Positions 1 through 11,876 of a DNA stretch of 64,000 nucleotides are shown here, piece after piece; within the stretch, counting starts at the first letter, position 1, and each line of letters begins with the position of its first letter. The translations under genes were made by a program, and so were the position numbers. The DNA comes from Anodontia alba (Eukaryota > Mollusca > Bivalvia > Lucinida > Lucinidae): positions 47,289,168 through 47,353,167 of the forward strand of contig OZ024824.1 of assembly GCA_964016985.1 (NCBI GenBank), read 5' to 3'. Below the pieces are notes generated by a model. That model was not told where the DNA came from. It ran no database searches and saw only the letters and a list, made by a program, of their open reading frames with translations.

Positions 1-1580
1 CCATCCTGGATTTCTGATAGGAACAATTTTAGCTATTGTTAATCTACAAGTCACCTCAATACTTCCTACCAAGTTTCAAGTCAATTGACCTTTCGATTCA
101 GGAGAAGAAGGGAAAAATAGATTTTCAAGATGGTGGCCATGATGGCCATCTTGGATTTCCTATCTGAACAATTTTAACTATTTTTGATCTACAAGTCACC
201 CAGATGCTTCCTACTGAGTTTCAAGTCAACTGGTCTTTTGGTTCAGGAGAAGAAGCTAAAAATAGATTTTAAAGATGGCCACTACGGCCGCCATCCTGGA
301 TTTCCGTTCGGAAACGATTTTAGCTATTTTTGGTCTACAAGTCACCCCGATGCTTCCTACCAAGTTTCAAGCCAATTGGCTTTTTGGTTCAGGAGGACAA
401 GCGAAAAATAGATTTCAGATTGGAACGATTTTAGCTATTTTTGATCTACAAGTTGCCCCAATTCTTCCAACCAAGTTTCAAGTCAATTGCCCTTTTGGCT
501 CAGGAGAAGAAGCGAATAATAGATTTTCAAGATGGCCACCATGGCAGCCTTCTTGGATTTCCGGTTGGAAAGATTTCAGCTATTTTTGATCTACATATCA
601 CCCCCATGCTTCCTACCAAGTTTCAAGTCAATTGGCCTTTTGGTTCGGCAGAAGAAGCGAAAAAAAAGATTTTCAAGATGGCTGCCATGCAGCCATCTTT
701 CCCTTAAGAATAATTTTAGCTATTTTTGCCTATTTGTTCAGAAGAAGCAAATAATAGCTTTTCAAGATGGCTGCCAAAGTTTCAAGTCAATTGGCCCAGA
801 GATGTAGGAGGAGTAGGCTTTTAAAGCAATTGGTGACGCCGCACCATGAACAAAGCATGACGGATGACAAACATTCACTGATCACAATCCTGTATCGCTC
901 ACCTGATTTCCAGACAAGTTCCGAGTCAAATGGCCATTCCCTTCAAGAGAATAAGTTCAATATAAATTTTCAAAATGGCCACCATCTTGATTTCCAATCA
1001 GAATGATTTTAGCTACTTCTGACCTACAAGCCACCTCAATACTTCCAATGAAGTTTCGAGTCAACTGGCCTTTTGGTTCTGAAGAAGTTCAAAATAGATT
1101 TTCAAGACGGCGGCTATCTTGGATTTCCGATCAGAACAAATTTAGCTATTTTTTTATCTACAAGTCACCCAGATATTTCCTACCAAGTTTCGAGTCAACT
1201 GGCCTTTCCGTTCAGGAGAAGAAATGCAAACAGATTTCCAGATAGTGGCCATGGCAGCCATCTTGGATTTCTGATGACAACAATTAACGGTTTTAGCTAG
1301 TTTTTATCCATACCAAGTTTCTAGTCAATTGGCCTTTTGGTTCAGGAAAAGAAGAGAAAAATAGATTTTCAAGATGGCTGCCATGGTGGCCATCTTGGAT
1401 TTCCAATCAGAAGGATTTTAGCTATTTTTGATGTACTAGTCACCCCGATGCTGCCTACCAAGTTTCAAGACAGCTGGCCTTTCAGTTCTGGCAAAAAAGC
1501 CAAAACTAGGTTTTAAAGATGGTAGCCATGGCTGCCATCTAGGATTTCCTAACAGAACAATTTTAGCTATTTCAGGAGAA
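1..1580 (+). repeat. Family A tandem array, left-truncated, with internal tail-to-head junction
   Basis: About ten units of ~145 bp. Each unit carries a GATGGC..GCCATC dyad, then TTGGATTTCC, TTTTAGCTATTTTTGATC, ACAAGTCACCCCGATGCTTC, and CAATTGGCCTTT followed by CAGGAGAAGAAG. The array begins before the window, so no head is seen. At 781-888 an A-type tail appears (TAGGCTTTTAAAGCAATTG, then GACGGATGACAAAC). It runs straight into an A-type head fragment (CCTGTATCGCTCACCTGAT) at 889, without the tail hairpin or the CAAGAGG start. The small open frames across this region are repeat translations. 1581-1689 is short unassigned sequence. Confidence 0.9.
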
Positions 1581-1689
1581 GTGAATGAAAATTGTCAATA
1601 AACAGCGCTTATTAGATACCCCCCGCATAAAGCATAAAACCTTTTTCTAACAAAATTTAAGTTTCAAAGTGCTGGCGTGACCTTGAAAA

Positions 1690-3839
1690 CAAGAGGGCCA
1701 TGATGGCCCTGTAATGCTCACCTGAGCATCATAGCACTTTGAGAACCTGATCTAGAACTGATCAAGGCAAACATTCTGATCAAAATTCAAAATGATTATA
1801 TTAACAAGTAAGACAATGTAGCATGTCTAATGTACTGTGAAATAAAGGTCAAGGTCAAATATGGATGACTGCACTCAAGAGGCCATGCTAAGATGTATGC
1901 ATGTACTAAGTATCACTGGCTGTAGGAGCAACAGTTACTGAGAAACTGACCTAAAAGCAAACACTTCACAAGTACCAAATATCACTCTGTAGGACCAATA
2001 ATTACTGAGAAACTGACCTAAATGGAAAAATTTAAGAAAGTCACTGGATAGAAAAATATAAATCACCTTGAAATCATCAAGACAAACATTTTGTGCAAGA
2101 TTCATGATGATCACTACAAAAATGTGACCTCTATAGCATCAACAAGGTTTTCTTTTGATTTGGCCAGGTGACCTAGTTTCTGACATCAAGTGACTCAGTT
2201 TTAAACTAGACCTAGAAATCATGGAGACAAACATTTTGAGCAATATTTATGATGATTATTTAAAAAATGTGACCTCTGGAGTGTTAACAGAGTTTTCTGC
2301 CGATTTGGCCTGGTGACCTAGTTTTTTACCCCATGTGACCAAGTTTCGAACTTGACCTAGAAATCATCAAGACAAACATTTTGAGCAAGATTCATGATGA
2401 ATGCTTCAAAAATGTGACCACTAGAGTGTTAACAAAGTTTTCTGCTGATTTGGCCTGGTGACCTAGATTTTGATCCCAAGTGACCCAGTTTTGAACTTGA
2501 CCTAGAACTCATCAAGGCAAACATTTTGAGCAAGTTTCATGATGATTGCTTGAAAACTGTGACCACAAGAGTGTTAACAAGGTTTTCTGCTGATTTGGCC
2601 AGGTGACCTAGTTTTTGATCCCAGGTGACCCAGTTTCCAACTTGACCTAGAAATCATCAAGACAAACATTTTGAGCAAGATTCATGATGACTGCTTAAAA
2701 AATGTGACCGCTAGAGTGTTAACAAAGTTTTCCGCTGATTTGGCCCGATGACCTAGTTTTTGACCCCAAGTGACCCAGTTTCAAACCTGACCTAGAACTC
2801 ATCAAGACAAAACATTTCAAGCAAGATTCATGATGACTGCTTCAAAACTGTGACCGCTAGAGTGTTAACAAGGTTTTAGCTGATTTGGCCAGGTGACCTA
2901 GTTTTTGACCCCAAGTGACCCAGTTTTGAACTTGACCTAAAAATCATCAAGACAAACATTTTGAGCAAGATTCATGATGACTGCTTGAAAAATGTGACCG
3001 CTAGAGTGATAAGGTTTTCCGCTGATTTGGCCAGGTGACCTAGTTTTTGACCCCAGATGACCCAGTTTCGAACTTGACCTAGAAATCATCAAGACAAACA
3101 TTTTCAGCAAGATTCATGATGTTTGCTTAAACAAGTCACCCCGATGCTTCCTAGCAAGTTTGGAGTCAATTAGCCTTTCGGTTCAGGAGAAGAAGCAAAA
3201 AATAGATTTTCAAGATGGCTGTCATGGCGGCCATCTTGGATTTCCAATTGGAATAATTTTAGCTATTTTTGATCTATAAGTCATCCCAATGCTTCCTACC
3301 ACCTTTGGAGTCAATTGGCTTTTGGGTTTAGGAGAAGCAAAAAATAGATTTTCAAGATGGCTGCCATAGTGGCCATCTTGGATTTCCAATCAGCATGATT
3401 TTAGCTATTTTTGATCTACAAGTCGCCCCGATGCTTCCTAGCAAGTTTGGAGTCAATTGGCCTTTTGGTTCAGGAGAAGAAGCTAAAAATAATAATGGCG
3501 GCCATCTTGGATTTTCCATCAGCATGATTTTAGCTATTTTTGATCTACAAGTCTCCCTGATGCTTCCTAGCAAGTTTGGAGTCAATTGGCCTTTCGGTTC
3601 AGGAAAAGAAGTGAAAAATAGATTTTCAAGATGGCGGCCATCTTGGATTTCCGATCGGCACGATTTTAGCTATTTTTGATCTACAAGTCGCCCTGATGCT
3701 TCCTACCAAGTACTGAATCAATTGGCCCAGGGGAGTAGGCTTTTAAAGCAATTGTTGACGCCGCACGACGGACAACGCACGACGGACATTGACTGACCAC
3801 AATAGCTCACCTTGAGCACTTCATGCTCAGGTGAGCTAA
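1690..3839 (+). mobile_element. Chimeric satellite-core element: C head, C core, A core, A tail
   Basis: The 5' end is CAAGAGGGCCATGATGGCCC (a small hairpin) followed by GCTCACCTGAGC. A C-family head runs to about 2050. C-core units of ~145 bp (TGACCTAGAAATCATCAAGA, CAAACATTTTGAGCAAG, GCTAGAGTGTTAACAAGG) run to about 3130. There the sequence switches abruptly to family A units, which run to 3716. The A tail follows: TAGGCTTTTAAAGCAATTG, GACGGACA words, the hairpin GAGCACTTCATGCTC and terminal AGGTGAGCTAA. No coding region is seen. Assignment to Helitron-like elements is inference from the tail plan. Confidence 0.75.
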
Positions 3840-6234
3840 TAAAGTCAAGGTCACCAAAATCTAATAAAATTATTAAGCAAGATAGACAGGAAAAATAAAA
3901 GGCCAATGGGCCACAACGCTCACCTGAATTAACTGCTGTAAGTTAATCAGGTCATTTACTCATCATTCCCTATTAGCCCGTCAAGTTTCAAGGCAATGGC
4001 TTAAACAATTTTTGAGATATCTTCCTTACAAAGTTAAAATGCTGAAATTTTCAAAGGGCCATAAGTAAAACCAGTTTGAACCCCAGGGGCTTGATTGGCA
4101 GGATTTATGTAGGGGACCACTGAAGATTGCTACATACTAAATACATAAGCTGTGGGCCTGATGGTTTCAGAGAAGAAGTTCTTTTAAGTTTTTCCCATTA
4201 TAAGTCTGTGGGAGTAAATGACCACCGGGGCATGGCCAATTTGGACCCCAGGGGGCATAGATGGCAGGATTTATGTAGAGGACCACTAAGCATTGCTACA
4301 TACTAAATATATGAGCTGTGGGCCTATTGGTTTCAGAGAAGAAGATTTTTTAAGGTTTTCCCATTATAAGTCTATAGGACCTAATGACCCCCAGGGCATG
4401 GCCAATTTAGACCCCAGGGGCTTCATTGGCAGGATTTATGTAGGGGACCACTAAACATTGCTACATACTACATATTTAAGCTGTGGGCTTCATAGTTTCA
4501 GAGTTTTTCCACTACAAGTCCATGGGAGCTAATGACCCCTGAGAAGTAGCCAATTTGGACCCCAGGAGCATGGTTGGAAGAATTAATGTAGAAGACCACC
4601 AAACATTGCTACATACATAATCTGTTAGCTCTGGTCCTCATGGTTTCAGAGAAGAAGATATCTGGAGGTTCATTAGCTACATGCTTCTATATAAACATAT
4701 GACCTGGGGTGTGGCCATTTTGGACCCAGGGGCTTGATTGGCAGGATTTAAGTAGGGGACCACTACGCATTGCTACATACTAAATATATAAGCTGTGGGC
4801 TTCATGGCTTCAGAGAAGTAGACTTTTTAGGTTTTTCCCATTTTAAGTCTATCGGAGCTTATGACCCTGGGGCATGGCATGGGGCATGGTTGGCAGGATT
4901 TATGTGGGAGACCACCAAACATCACTACATACTTAATCTGTTAGCTCTGGGCCTCATGGTTTCAGAGAAGAAGAGTTTTGAATGTTCTTCAGCTATATAG
5001 CTCTATATAAACATATGACCCCCTAGGATGCCGCCAGTTTGGAGCCCAGGGGCTTGATTAGCAGGATTTATGTTGGGGCCACTAAACAATGCTAAACACT
5101 AAATATATAAGCTGTCGGCCTCAAGGTTTCAAAGAAGATTTTATAATTTTTTTTCCATTATAAGGCTATGGGAGCTAATGACCCCCGGGGCGTGGCCAGT
5201 CTGGACCCTAGGGGCTTGATTTGCAGGATTTATGTAGGAGACCACTTAACATCGCTTCATACTTAAGCTAGTTTAGACTTCAGGTCAGTTTAGACTTCAG
5301 GGTCTTGATTGGCAGGATTTATGTAGGGGATCACTAAACATTGCTACAAACTAAATACATAAGCTGCGGGCCTCATGGCTTCAGAGCAGAAGATTTTTTA
5401 AGTTTTTCCCATTATAAGGCTATGGGAGCTAATGACCCCCGGAGCGTGGCCAGTCTGGACCCCAGGGGCTTGATTTGCAGGATTTATGTAGGAGACCACT
5501 TAACATCGCTTCACACTTAAGCTATTAGCTCTCGGCCTCATGGTTTCAGAGAAGAAGATTTTTGAAGCTTCTTTAGCTATATAGCGCTATATAAACATAT
5601 GTCCCCTGGGGGTGGCCAATTTGGAGCCCAGGGGTTTGATTTGCAGGATTTATGTAGGGGACCACTACACTTGCTACATACTAAATATATAAGCTCTGGG
5701 CCTCATGGTTTCAGAGAAGAAGATTTTTTAAGTTTTTCCCATTATAAGTCAATAGGAGCTAATAGCCCCCTGGGGCGTGGCCAGTTTGGGCCCCAGGGGC
5801 TTGATTGGCTGGATGTATGTCGGGGACCACTAAACATTGCTATATACTAAATATATAAGCTGTGGGCCTCATGGTTTCAGAGAAGAAGATTTTTTAAGTT
5901 TTTCCCATTATAAGTCTATGGGAGCTAATGACCCCAGGGAGTGGCAAGCTTGGGCCCCAGGGTCTTGATTGGCAGGATTTATGTAGGGGACCACTAAACA
6001 TTGCTACGAACTAATTATGTAAGCTGTGGGCCTCATGATTTCAGAGAAGAAGATTTTTTAACTTTTTTCCATTATAAGTCTATGGGAGCTAATGATCCCT
6101 GGGACTTAGCCAGTTTGGACCCCGGAGGCTTGATTGGCAGGCTTTATGTAGGGGACCACTAAACATTGCTACATACTAAATATATAAGCCTCATGGTTTC
6201 AGAGAAGAAGATTTTTTTAAAGTTATTTCTATTA

Positions 6235-8451
6235 CAAGAGGCCCACAGATATGCAGATGTTATGCAACATTTTTCCAATCCTGTCATTGCAACTAATGAA
6301 AAGATCATCATTTAAGCAGTTCTTAATTTTGAAGAAGAATATAAATGGCATGTCAGTCAATGGAGCGTGACCATTTGAACAAACTCTCAATCACATTTCA
6401 ACAGTAGGATCAATGTGAAATTTGGTGGCAATTGGCTAAGTGGTTTCTGAAGAATCATGATTTTATACATGTAAACAGCACAGTGGAAGGGAAATATAAA
6501 AACCATAAACAAGATAGCAGCCATCTTGGATTTCCAATCAGAATGATTTTAGCTACTCTTGATTTATAAGTCACCTCGATACTTCCAATGAACTTTGAGT
6601 CAATTGCCCTTTCAGTTCTGGAGAAAAAGTTCAAAATGGATTTTCAAGATGGCTGCCATGGCCACAATTTGGGATTTCCTATCGGAACGATTTGACCTAT
6701 TTTTGATCTACAAGTCACCCCGATGCTTCCTACCAAGTTTCAAGTCAATTGGCCTTTCAGTTCATCAGAAGAAGCAAAAAATAGATTTTCAAGATGGCTG
6801 CCAACTTTGATTTCCGATCCGAACAATTTTAGCTATTTTTGATCTACAAGTCATCCCGATGCTTCCTACCAATTTTCAAATCAATTGGCCCTTTGGTTCA
6901 GGAAAATAAGCAAAAAAAAGGGTTTTAAAATGGCCGCCATGGCGGCCATCTTGGATTTCCGATCCAAACAATTTAAGTTATTTTAAATCTACAAGTCACG
7001 CCAATGCTTCCTATCAAGTTTCGAGTCAATTGGCCTTTCAGTTCAGGAGAAGAAGTGAAAAATAAATTTCAAGATGGCAGTCATGGCAACCATCTTGGAT
7101 TTCCGAAAGGGACAACTTTAGTTATTTTTGATCTACAGGTCACCCAGATGCTTCCTACCTAGTTTAAAGTCAATAAGCATTTCGGTTCAGGAGAAGAAGC
7201 AAAAAATATATTTTCAAGATGGCTGCTATGGCGGCCATCTTGAATTTCCAATTTAAACGATTTTAGCCATTTTTGATCTATAATTCACCCCGATGCTTTC
7301 TAACAAGTTTCAAGTCAATTAGCTTTTGGGTTTAGGAGAAGAAGCGAAAAACAGATTTTCAAGATGACCACCATGGTGGTCAACTTGGATTTCCAATCTA
7401 AACGATTTTAGCCATATTTGATCTATAATTCATCCCGATGCATCCTACCAAGTTTCAAGTCAATTTTTTTTTTGTTTGGGAGAAGAAGCGAAAAACAGAT
7501 TTTCAAGATGGCCACCATGGAGGCAATCCTGGATTTCGGATCAGCACAATTTTAGTTATTTTTGATCTACGTCACCCCGATGCCTCCTACCAAGTTTGGA
7601 ATCAATTGGCCTTTCAGTTCACGAGAAGAAGTGGAAAATAGATTTTCAAGATGGCGGTCATCTTGGATTTCCGAACAGAACGATTTTAGCTATTTTTGAT
7701 CTACAAGTCACCCTGATGCTCCCTAACAAGTTTCGAGTCAATTAGCTTTTGGGTTTAGAAGAAGCGAAAAATAGATTTTCAAGAAGGCCGCCATGGTGGC
7801 CATCTTGGATTTTGGATCAGCACGATTTTAGCTATTTTTGATCTAAAAGTCACCCTGATGCTTCCTACAAAATTTCGAGTCAATTGGCTTTTGGGTTTAG
7901 GAGAAAAAGCAAAATATAGATTTTCAAGATGGCCTCCATGCTGGCCATCTTGGATTTCGGATCGGCACGATTTTAGCTATTTTTGATCTACAAGTCATCC
8001 CGATGCTTCCTACCAAGTTTCGAGTCAACTGGATTTGGGTTTAGGAGAAGAAGTGAAAAATAGATTTTCAAGATGACTGCCATGGTGGCTATCTTGGATT
8101 TTCGATCGGCACGATTTTAGCCATTTTTGATCTACAAGTCACCCCAATGCTTCCTACCAAGTTTGGAGTCAATTGGCCTTTTGGTTGAGGAGAAGAAGCC
8201 AAAAATAGATTTTTAAGATGGCTGCCATGGCGGCCATCTTGGATTTCCGATCGGAACGATTTTAGCTATTTTCGATCTACAAGTCATCCCGATGCTTCCT
8301 ACCAAGTATCGAGTCAATTGGCCCAGGGGTGTTTGAGGAGTAGGCTTTTAAATCAATTGTTGACGCCGCACGACGGACGACGGACAATGCACGATGGACA
8401 TTGACTGACCACAATAGCTTACCATGAGCACTTCGTGCTCAGGTGAGCTAA
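6235..8451 (+). mobile_element. Nested satellite-core element: head type 3, A core, A tail
   Basis: It starts CAAGAGGCCCACAGATATGC. The head of about 270 bp (ATGTTATGCAACATTTTTCC, CAATGGAGCGTGACC) is shared with elements at 15158 and 40371. Twelve or so A units follow to 8310, then the A tail with GACGCCGCACGACGGACG, the hairpin GAGCACTTCGTGCTC and AGGTGAGCTAA. The flanks are the two halves of one B unit (..TCTATTA before, CAAGTCTATGGG after; typical B reads CATTATAAGTCTATGGG). The insertion point is therefore known to within a base or two and no target duplication is visible. Confidence 0.85.
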
Positions 8452-9762
8452 CAAGTCTATGGGAGCTAATGACCCCCGGGGCATGGCCAGTTTGAACCCC
8501 AGGGGCTTGATTGGCAGGATTTATGTAGGGGACCACTAAACATAGCTACAAACGTAATATATAAGCTCTGGGCCTCATGGTTTCAGAGATGATTTTTTAA
8601 GTTTTTCCCATTATAAGTCTATGGGAGCTAATGACCCCACGGGGTGTGGCCAGTTTGCACCCCAGTGGCTTGATTTACATGATTTATGTAGGGGACCACT
8701 AAACATAGCTACATACTAAATATATAAGCTCTGGGTCTCATGGTTTCAGAGAAGAAGATTTTTTAATTTTTTCCCATTATAAGTCTATGGGAGCTAATGA
8801 CCCCTGGGATGTGGCCAGTTTGGGCCCCAGGGGTTTGATTGGCAGGATTTATGTATCGGACCACTAAACATTGCTACATACTAAATATGTAAGCTGTGGC
8901 CTCATGGTTTCAGAAAAGAAGATTTTGTAAGTTTTTCCCATTATAAGTCTACGGGAGCTAATGACCCCCGGGGAGTGGCCAGTCTAGACCCCAGGGGCTT
9001 GATTGACAGGATTTGTGTAGGGGACCACTAGATATTGCTACATACTAAATATATAAGCTGTGGGCCTCATGGCTTCAGAGTAGAAGACTCTTTATGTTTT
9101 TCCCAATTTAAGTCTATGGGAGCTAATGACCCCTGGGGCATGGCCAATCCCATGGGCAAGGTTGGGAGGATTTTTGTTGGAGACCACCAAACATCTCTAC
9201 ATACTTAATCTGTTAGCTCTGGGACTCATGGTTTCAGAGAAGAAGATTTTTGAATGTTCTTTACCTATATAGCTCTATATAAAACTATGACCCCCTGGGG
9301 TGTGGCCAGTTTGGAGCCCAGGGGCTTGGTTAGCAGGATTTATGTAGGGGACTACTAAACATTGCTATACACTAAATATATAAGCTGTGGGCCTCAAGGA
9401 GAAGATTTTTTAAGTTTTTTTCCATTATAAGTCTATGATGGGAGCTAATGACCCCTGGGGCATGGCCAGTTTAGAACCCAGTGTCTTGATTGGCAGGATT
9501 TATGTAGGGGACCACTCAACATTGCTACACACTAAATATTTAAGCTGTGGGCCTCATGGTTTCAGAGAAGATTTTTTAAGTTTTTTCCATTATAAGTCTA
9601 TGGGAGCTAATGACCCCCGGGGTGTGGCCAGTCTGGACCCCAGGGGCTTGTTTGGCAGGATTTATGTAGGGGACCACTAAACATTACTACCTACTAAATA
9701 TATAAGCCCTGTGCCCCATGATTTCAGAGAAGAAGATTTTTCTATGTTTTTCCCCATTATAA

Positions 9763-10155
9763 GGCCGAACTTCAAAAATTGTTGGTTTGCTGTGCTCCTA
9801 CCTACCCACCAAAACTAGCCCCCCACCCGCCCCCCAATTTTTTTTTTTTTTTTGGCCATTCTGGAGATTTTTTTTTTTTTTTTTTTTTTTTGGCCATTCT
9901 GGAGATTTTTTTTTTTTTTTTTTTTTTTGTAAAAAGCCTTTTACATTCACTACAATCTTTTTATCATAAATTTTATTTTCAGTTGTTTTGAAATGTTATA
10001 TCTTTATGGACAGCATTTTGGACCATATACTGTCTACAGTAAAAGAAAAAGTATTATCCGATTCAAAAAAAAAAAAAAAAAATGACCTACCTACCTACCC
10101 ATTCTGAAATTGATGGGTAGGAGCACAGCAAACAAAGAATATTTTAAGGATGGCC
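9763..10155. mobile_element. MITE with ~40 bp terminal inverted repeats, TAA target duplication (PIF/Harbinger-like)
   Basis: The left end GGCCGAACTTCAAAAATT and the reverse of the right end (GGCCATCCTTAAAATATT) match, and continue into a shared GTTTGCTGTGCTCCTACC. TAA flanks both sides (9760-9762 and 10156-10158). Joining the flanks restores a normal B unit (CATTATAAGTCTATGG). The interior is mostly T runs with two copies of GGCCATTCTGGAGA. It is 393 bp with no coding capacity. A 3-bp TAA duplication suits PIF/Harbinger-type MITEs; the superfamily is inference. Confidence 0.75.
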
Positions 10156-10760
10156 TAAGTCTATGGGAGCTGTTGGCCTCATGGTTTCAGAGGAGAAGAT
10201 TTTTTAAGTTTTTTCCATTATAAGTCTATGGGCGCTAATGAACCCTGGGGCATGGCCAGTTTGAACCCCAGGGGCTTGATTGGCAGGATTTATGTAGGGG
10301 ACCACTAATCATTGGTACATACAAAATATATAAGCCATGGGCCTCATGGTTTCAGAGAAGAAGATTTTTTAAGTTTTTCCCATTGTTAGTCTATGGTAGC
10401 TATATCGCGGCATGGCGGCCATCTTGATTTACGGACTGTGACCATTTTTACAAATTTTCAATCCCCTTTAACACAAGGCTCCACATAAAGTTTGAAGAAA
10501 TTTGGCCCAGGAGTTTCAGAGGAGAAGTCGTTCAAAGGTATGAACGGATGGACGGACAGACGGACGACTGACGGAGAGTGATCACAATATAGCTAATCCT
10601 CAGCCTTTGGCTCAGGGGAGCTAAAAATTCCACAGCAACAACAACTTATCAATATCAACATTCATGCAAAATATTACAAGATTCATAAAACTATTAAGCA
10701 AGATACACAGGAAAAACAAAAATGTTACGGACATTAAAGAATTACAAAGGGGAATAACTA

Positions 10761-11044
10761 TAACACTTCCTATCAAGTTTTGTGTCAATTGGCCTTTCGG
10801 TTCAAGAGAAGCGCAAAATAGATTTTCAAGATGGTGGCCATTGCGGCTATCTTGGATTTCAATAGGAACAATTTTAGCTATTTTTTTTTTATCTACAAAT
10901 TACCTGGATACTTTCTACCAAGTTTCGAATCAACTGACCCACGAGTGATGGAGGAGTAGTCTTTTAAAGCAAATTGTTGACACCGTAAGACGGACGATGA
11001 ATGAGACATTGACGATCACAATAGCTCACCTTGAGCACTTTGTG
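10761..11044 (+). repeat. Family A fragment, 5'-truncated, tail cut inside the hairpin
   Basis: Two A units and an A tail (TAGTCTTTTAAAGCAAATTG, GACGGACGATGA, CAATAGCTCACCTTGAGC), ending at GAGCACTTTGTG. The closing half of the hairpin and the AGGTGAGCTAA end are missing. The next bases are the reverse complement of a splice donor of the minus-strand gene. 10625-10760 is unassigned, apart from ATTAAGCAAGATACACAGG, which resembles 3871-3890. Confidence 0.7.
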
Positions 11045-11050
11045 ACATAC

Positions 11051-11218
11051 CAATTTTGAAATAGGTTCAAGCCCGGCTTTGTAGACATCTATTATCTGTT
11101 GTTCTAATTGCTGTTCTCGTATCTGTAGTAAACCATGCAGGTGCTGGAAGTGATTGTTGACAGTCTCTAGGGCAGGGAAATACTCTCTCCGGAAATCTGG
11201 CAAATGATCAACAATGTC
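11051..11218 (-). CDS. Exon: coiled coil continuation
   Basis: The acceptor GTATTATTTCAG and donor TTG|GTATGTCAC bound 168 nt, phase 0 at both ends, 56 residues. It begins DIVDHLPDFRREYFPALETV and ends IIDVYKAGLEPISKL, rich in Leu/Ile at heptad-like spacing with QLEQQ. Six bases beyond the donor the intron turns into a broken family A element. The next exon would lie below 11 kb; none was recognised in the repeats there. Confidence 0.78.
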
Positions 11219-11744
11219 CTGAAATAATACATTCAGTATCTTGTAAACAATGAAACAAAATCTCCCAACCCAACAAGAACTGTCACAGTATTTTGTGACA
11301 CTGCACTAATTTAACATGAACAATTCTAACTATATAAGACTGACATTTCTTGCAGCTCACAATCTGTAGTTGGACTAATACAGCTTCAGACAAGGCACCT
11401 TTTTTTACCAAAAAATATTTCTAACAGGAAAAAATATATGTTTGGGTACTCATTACAAACGCCTTGTCCATGTAAGAAACTATATTTTTAGACACATTTA
11501 AAGTTAAGAAGAAGGATTTAGCTATAAAATGGATATTTCTAGATGCATGTTATGTATGAAGGAATTTGGCATTAAGAAACTACTTTTATATAATATTTAT
11601 CCCCACGCTTTAGCAATGAGGTTATTGTGAACACCTTTGTCAGTCCATCAGTCAAGCATAATATCATCCATTTGTCATTTGCCCAGAGAGTGGTAAAGGT
11701 CAAGAAATCTATATTACCATTTATTAATAAGGCATCTAACTTAC
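11219..11744 (-). other. Intron of the RBCC gene, no recognised repeat
   Basis: A 526-nt intron between the two coiled-coil exons. AT-rich, single-copy within this window, with no coding or RNA feature seen. Confidence 0.6.
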
Positions 11745-11825
11745 TTTATCTATTTTCTTGAGTCTCCTGTGAACATGATTTGCAACCTGAAGAGCTGGCT
11801 CCATCTCTGCTACTATCAGTCGGTT
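11745..11825 (-). CDS. Exon: start of coiled coil after B-box 2
   Basis: The acceptor TTTTGTTTCCAG and donor AAA|GTAAGTTAG bound 81 nt, phase 0 at both ends. The 27 residues begin NRLIVAEMEPALQVANHV and end RRLKKIDK, an amphipathic helix-forming sequence of the kind that follows B-box 2 in RBCC proteins. The donor matches the metazoan consensus closely. Confidence 0.78.
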
Positions 11826-11876
11826 CTGGAAACAAAACACATTTTATGATAATGTGTTCATACAAAAACAAGAAGA

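Larger units (their letters stand above)
3896..10624 (+). mobile_element. Satellite-core element with B core (interrupted)
   Basis: The head at 3896-4060 begins TAAAAGGCCAATGGGCC and ACGCTCACCTGAAT. The core is family B, ~165 bp units with GGAGCTAATGACCCC, GGCAGGATTTATGTAGGGGA, CCACTAAACATTGCTACATA and CTCATGGTTTCAGAGAAG. It occupies 4060-6234 and 8452-10390. The B tail (10391-10624) has ATGGCGGCCATCTTGATTTA, GGACGGACAGACGGACG, the weakened hairpin CAGCCTTTGGCTC and terminal GGGGAGCTAA. It is interrupted by a family A element (6235-8451) and by a MITE (9763-10155). Confidence 0.8.

Noticed and set aside
275..807. Open frames of 75-105 codons sharing peptides such as CFLPSF and WPFGSGEE
   Set aside because: They recur in three frames in every A array because unit length and lack of stops allow it. 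Same for B, D and F arrays. They are translations of tandem units, not genes.
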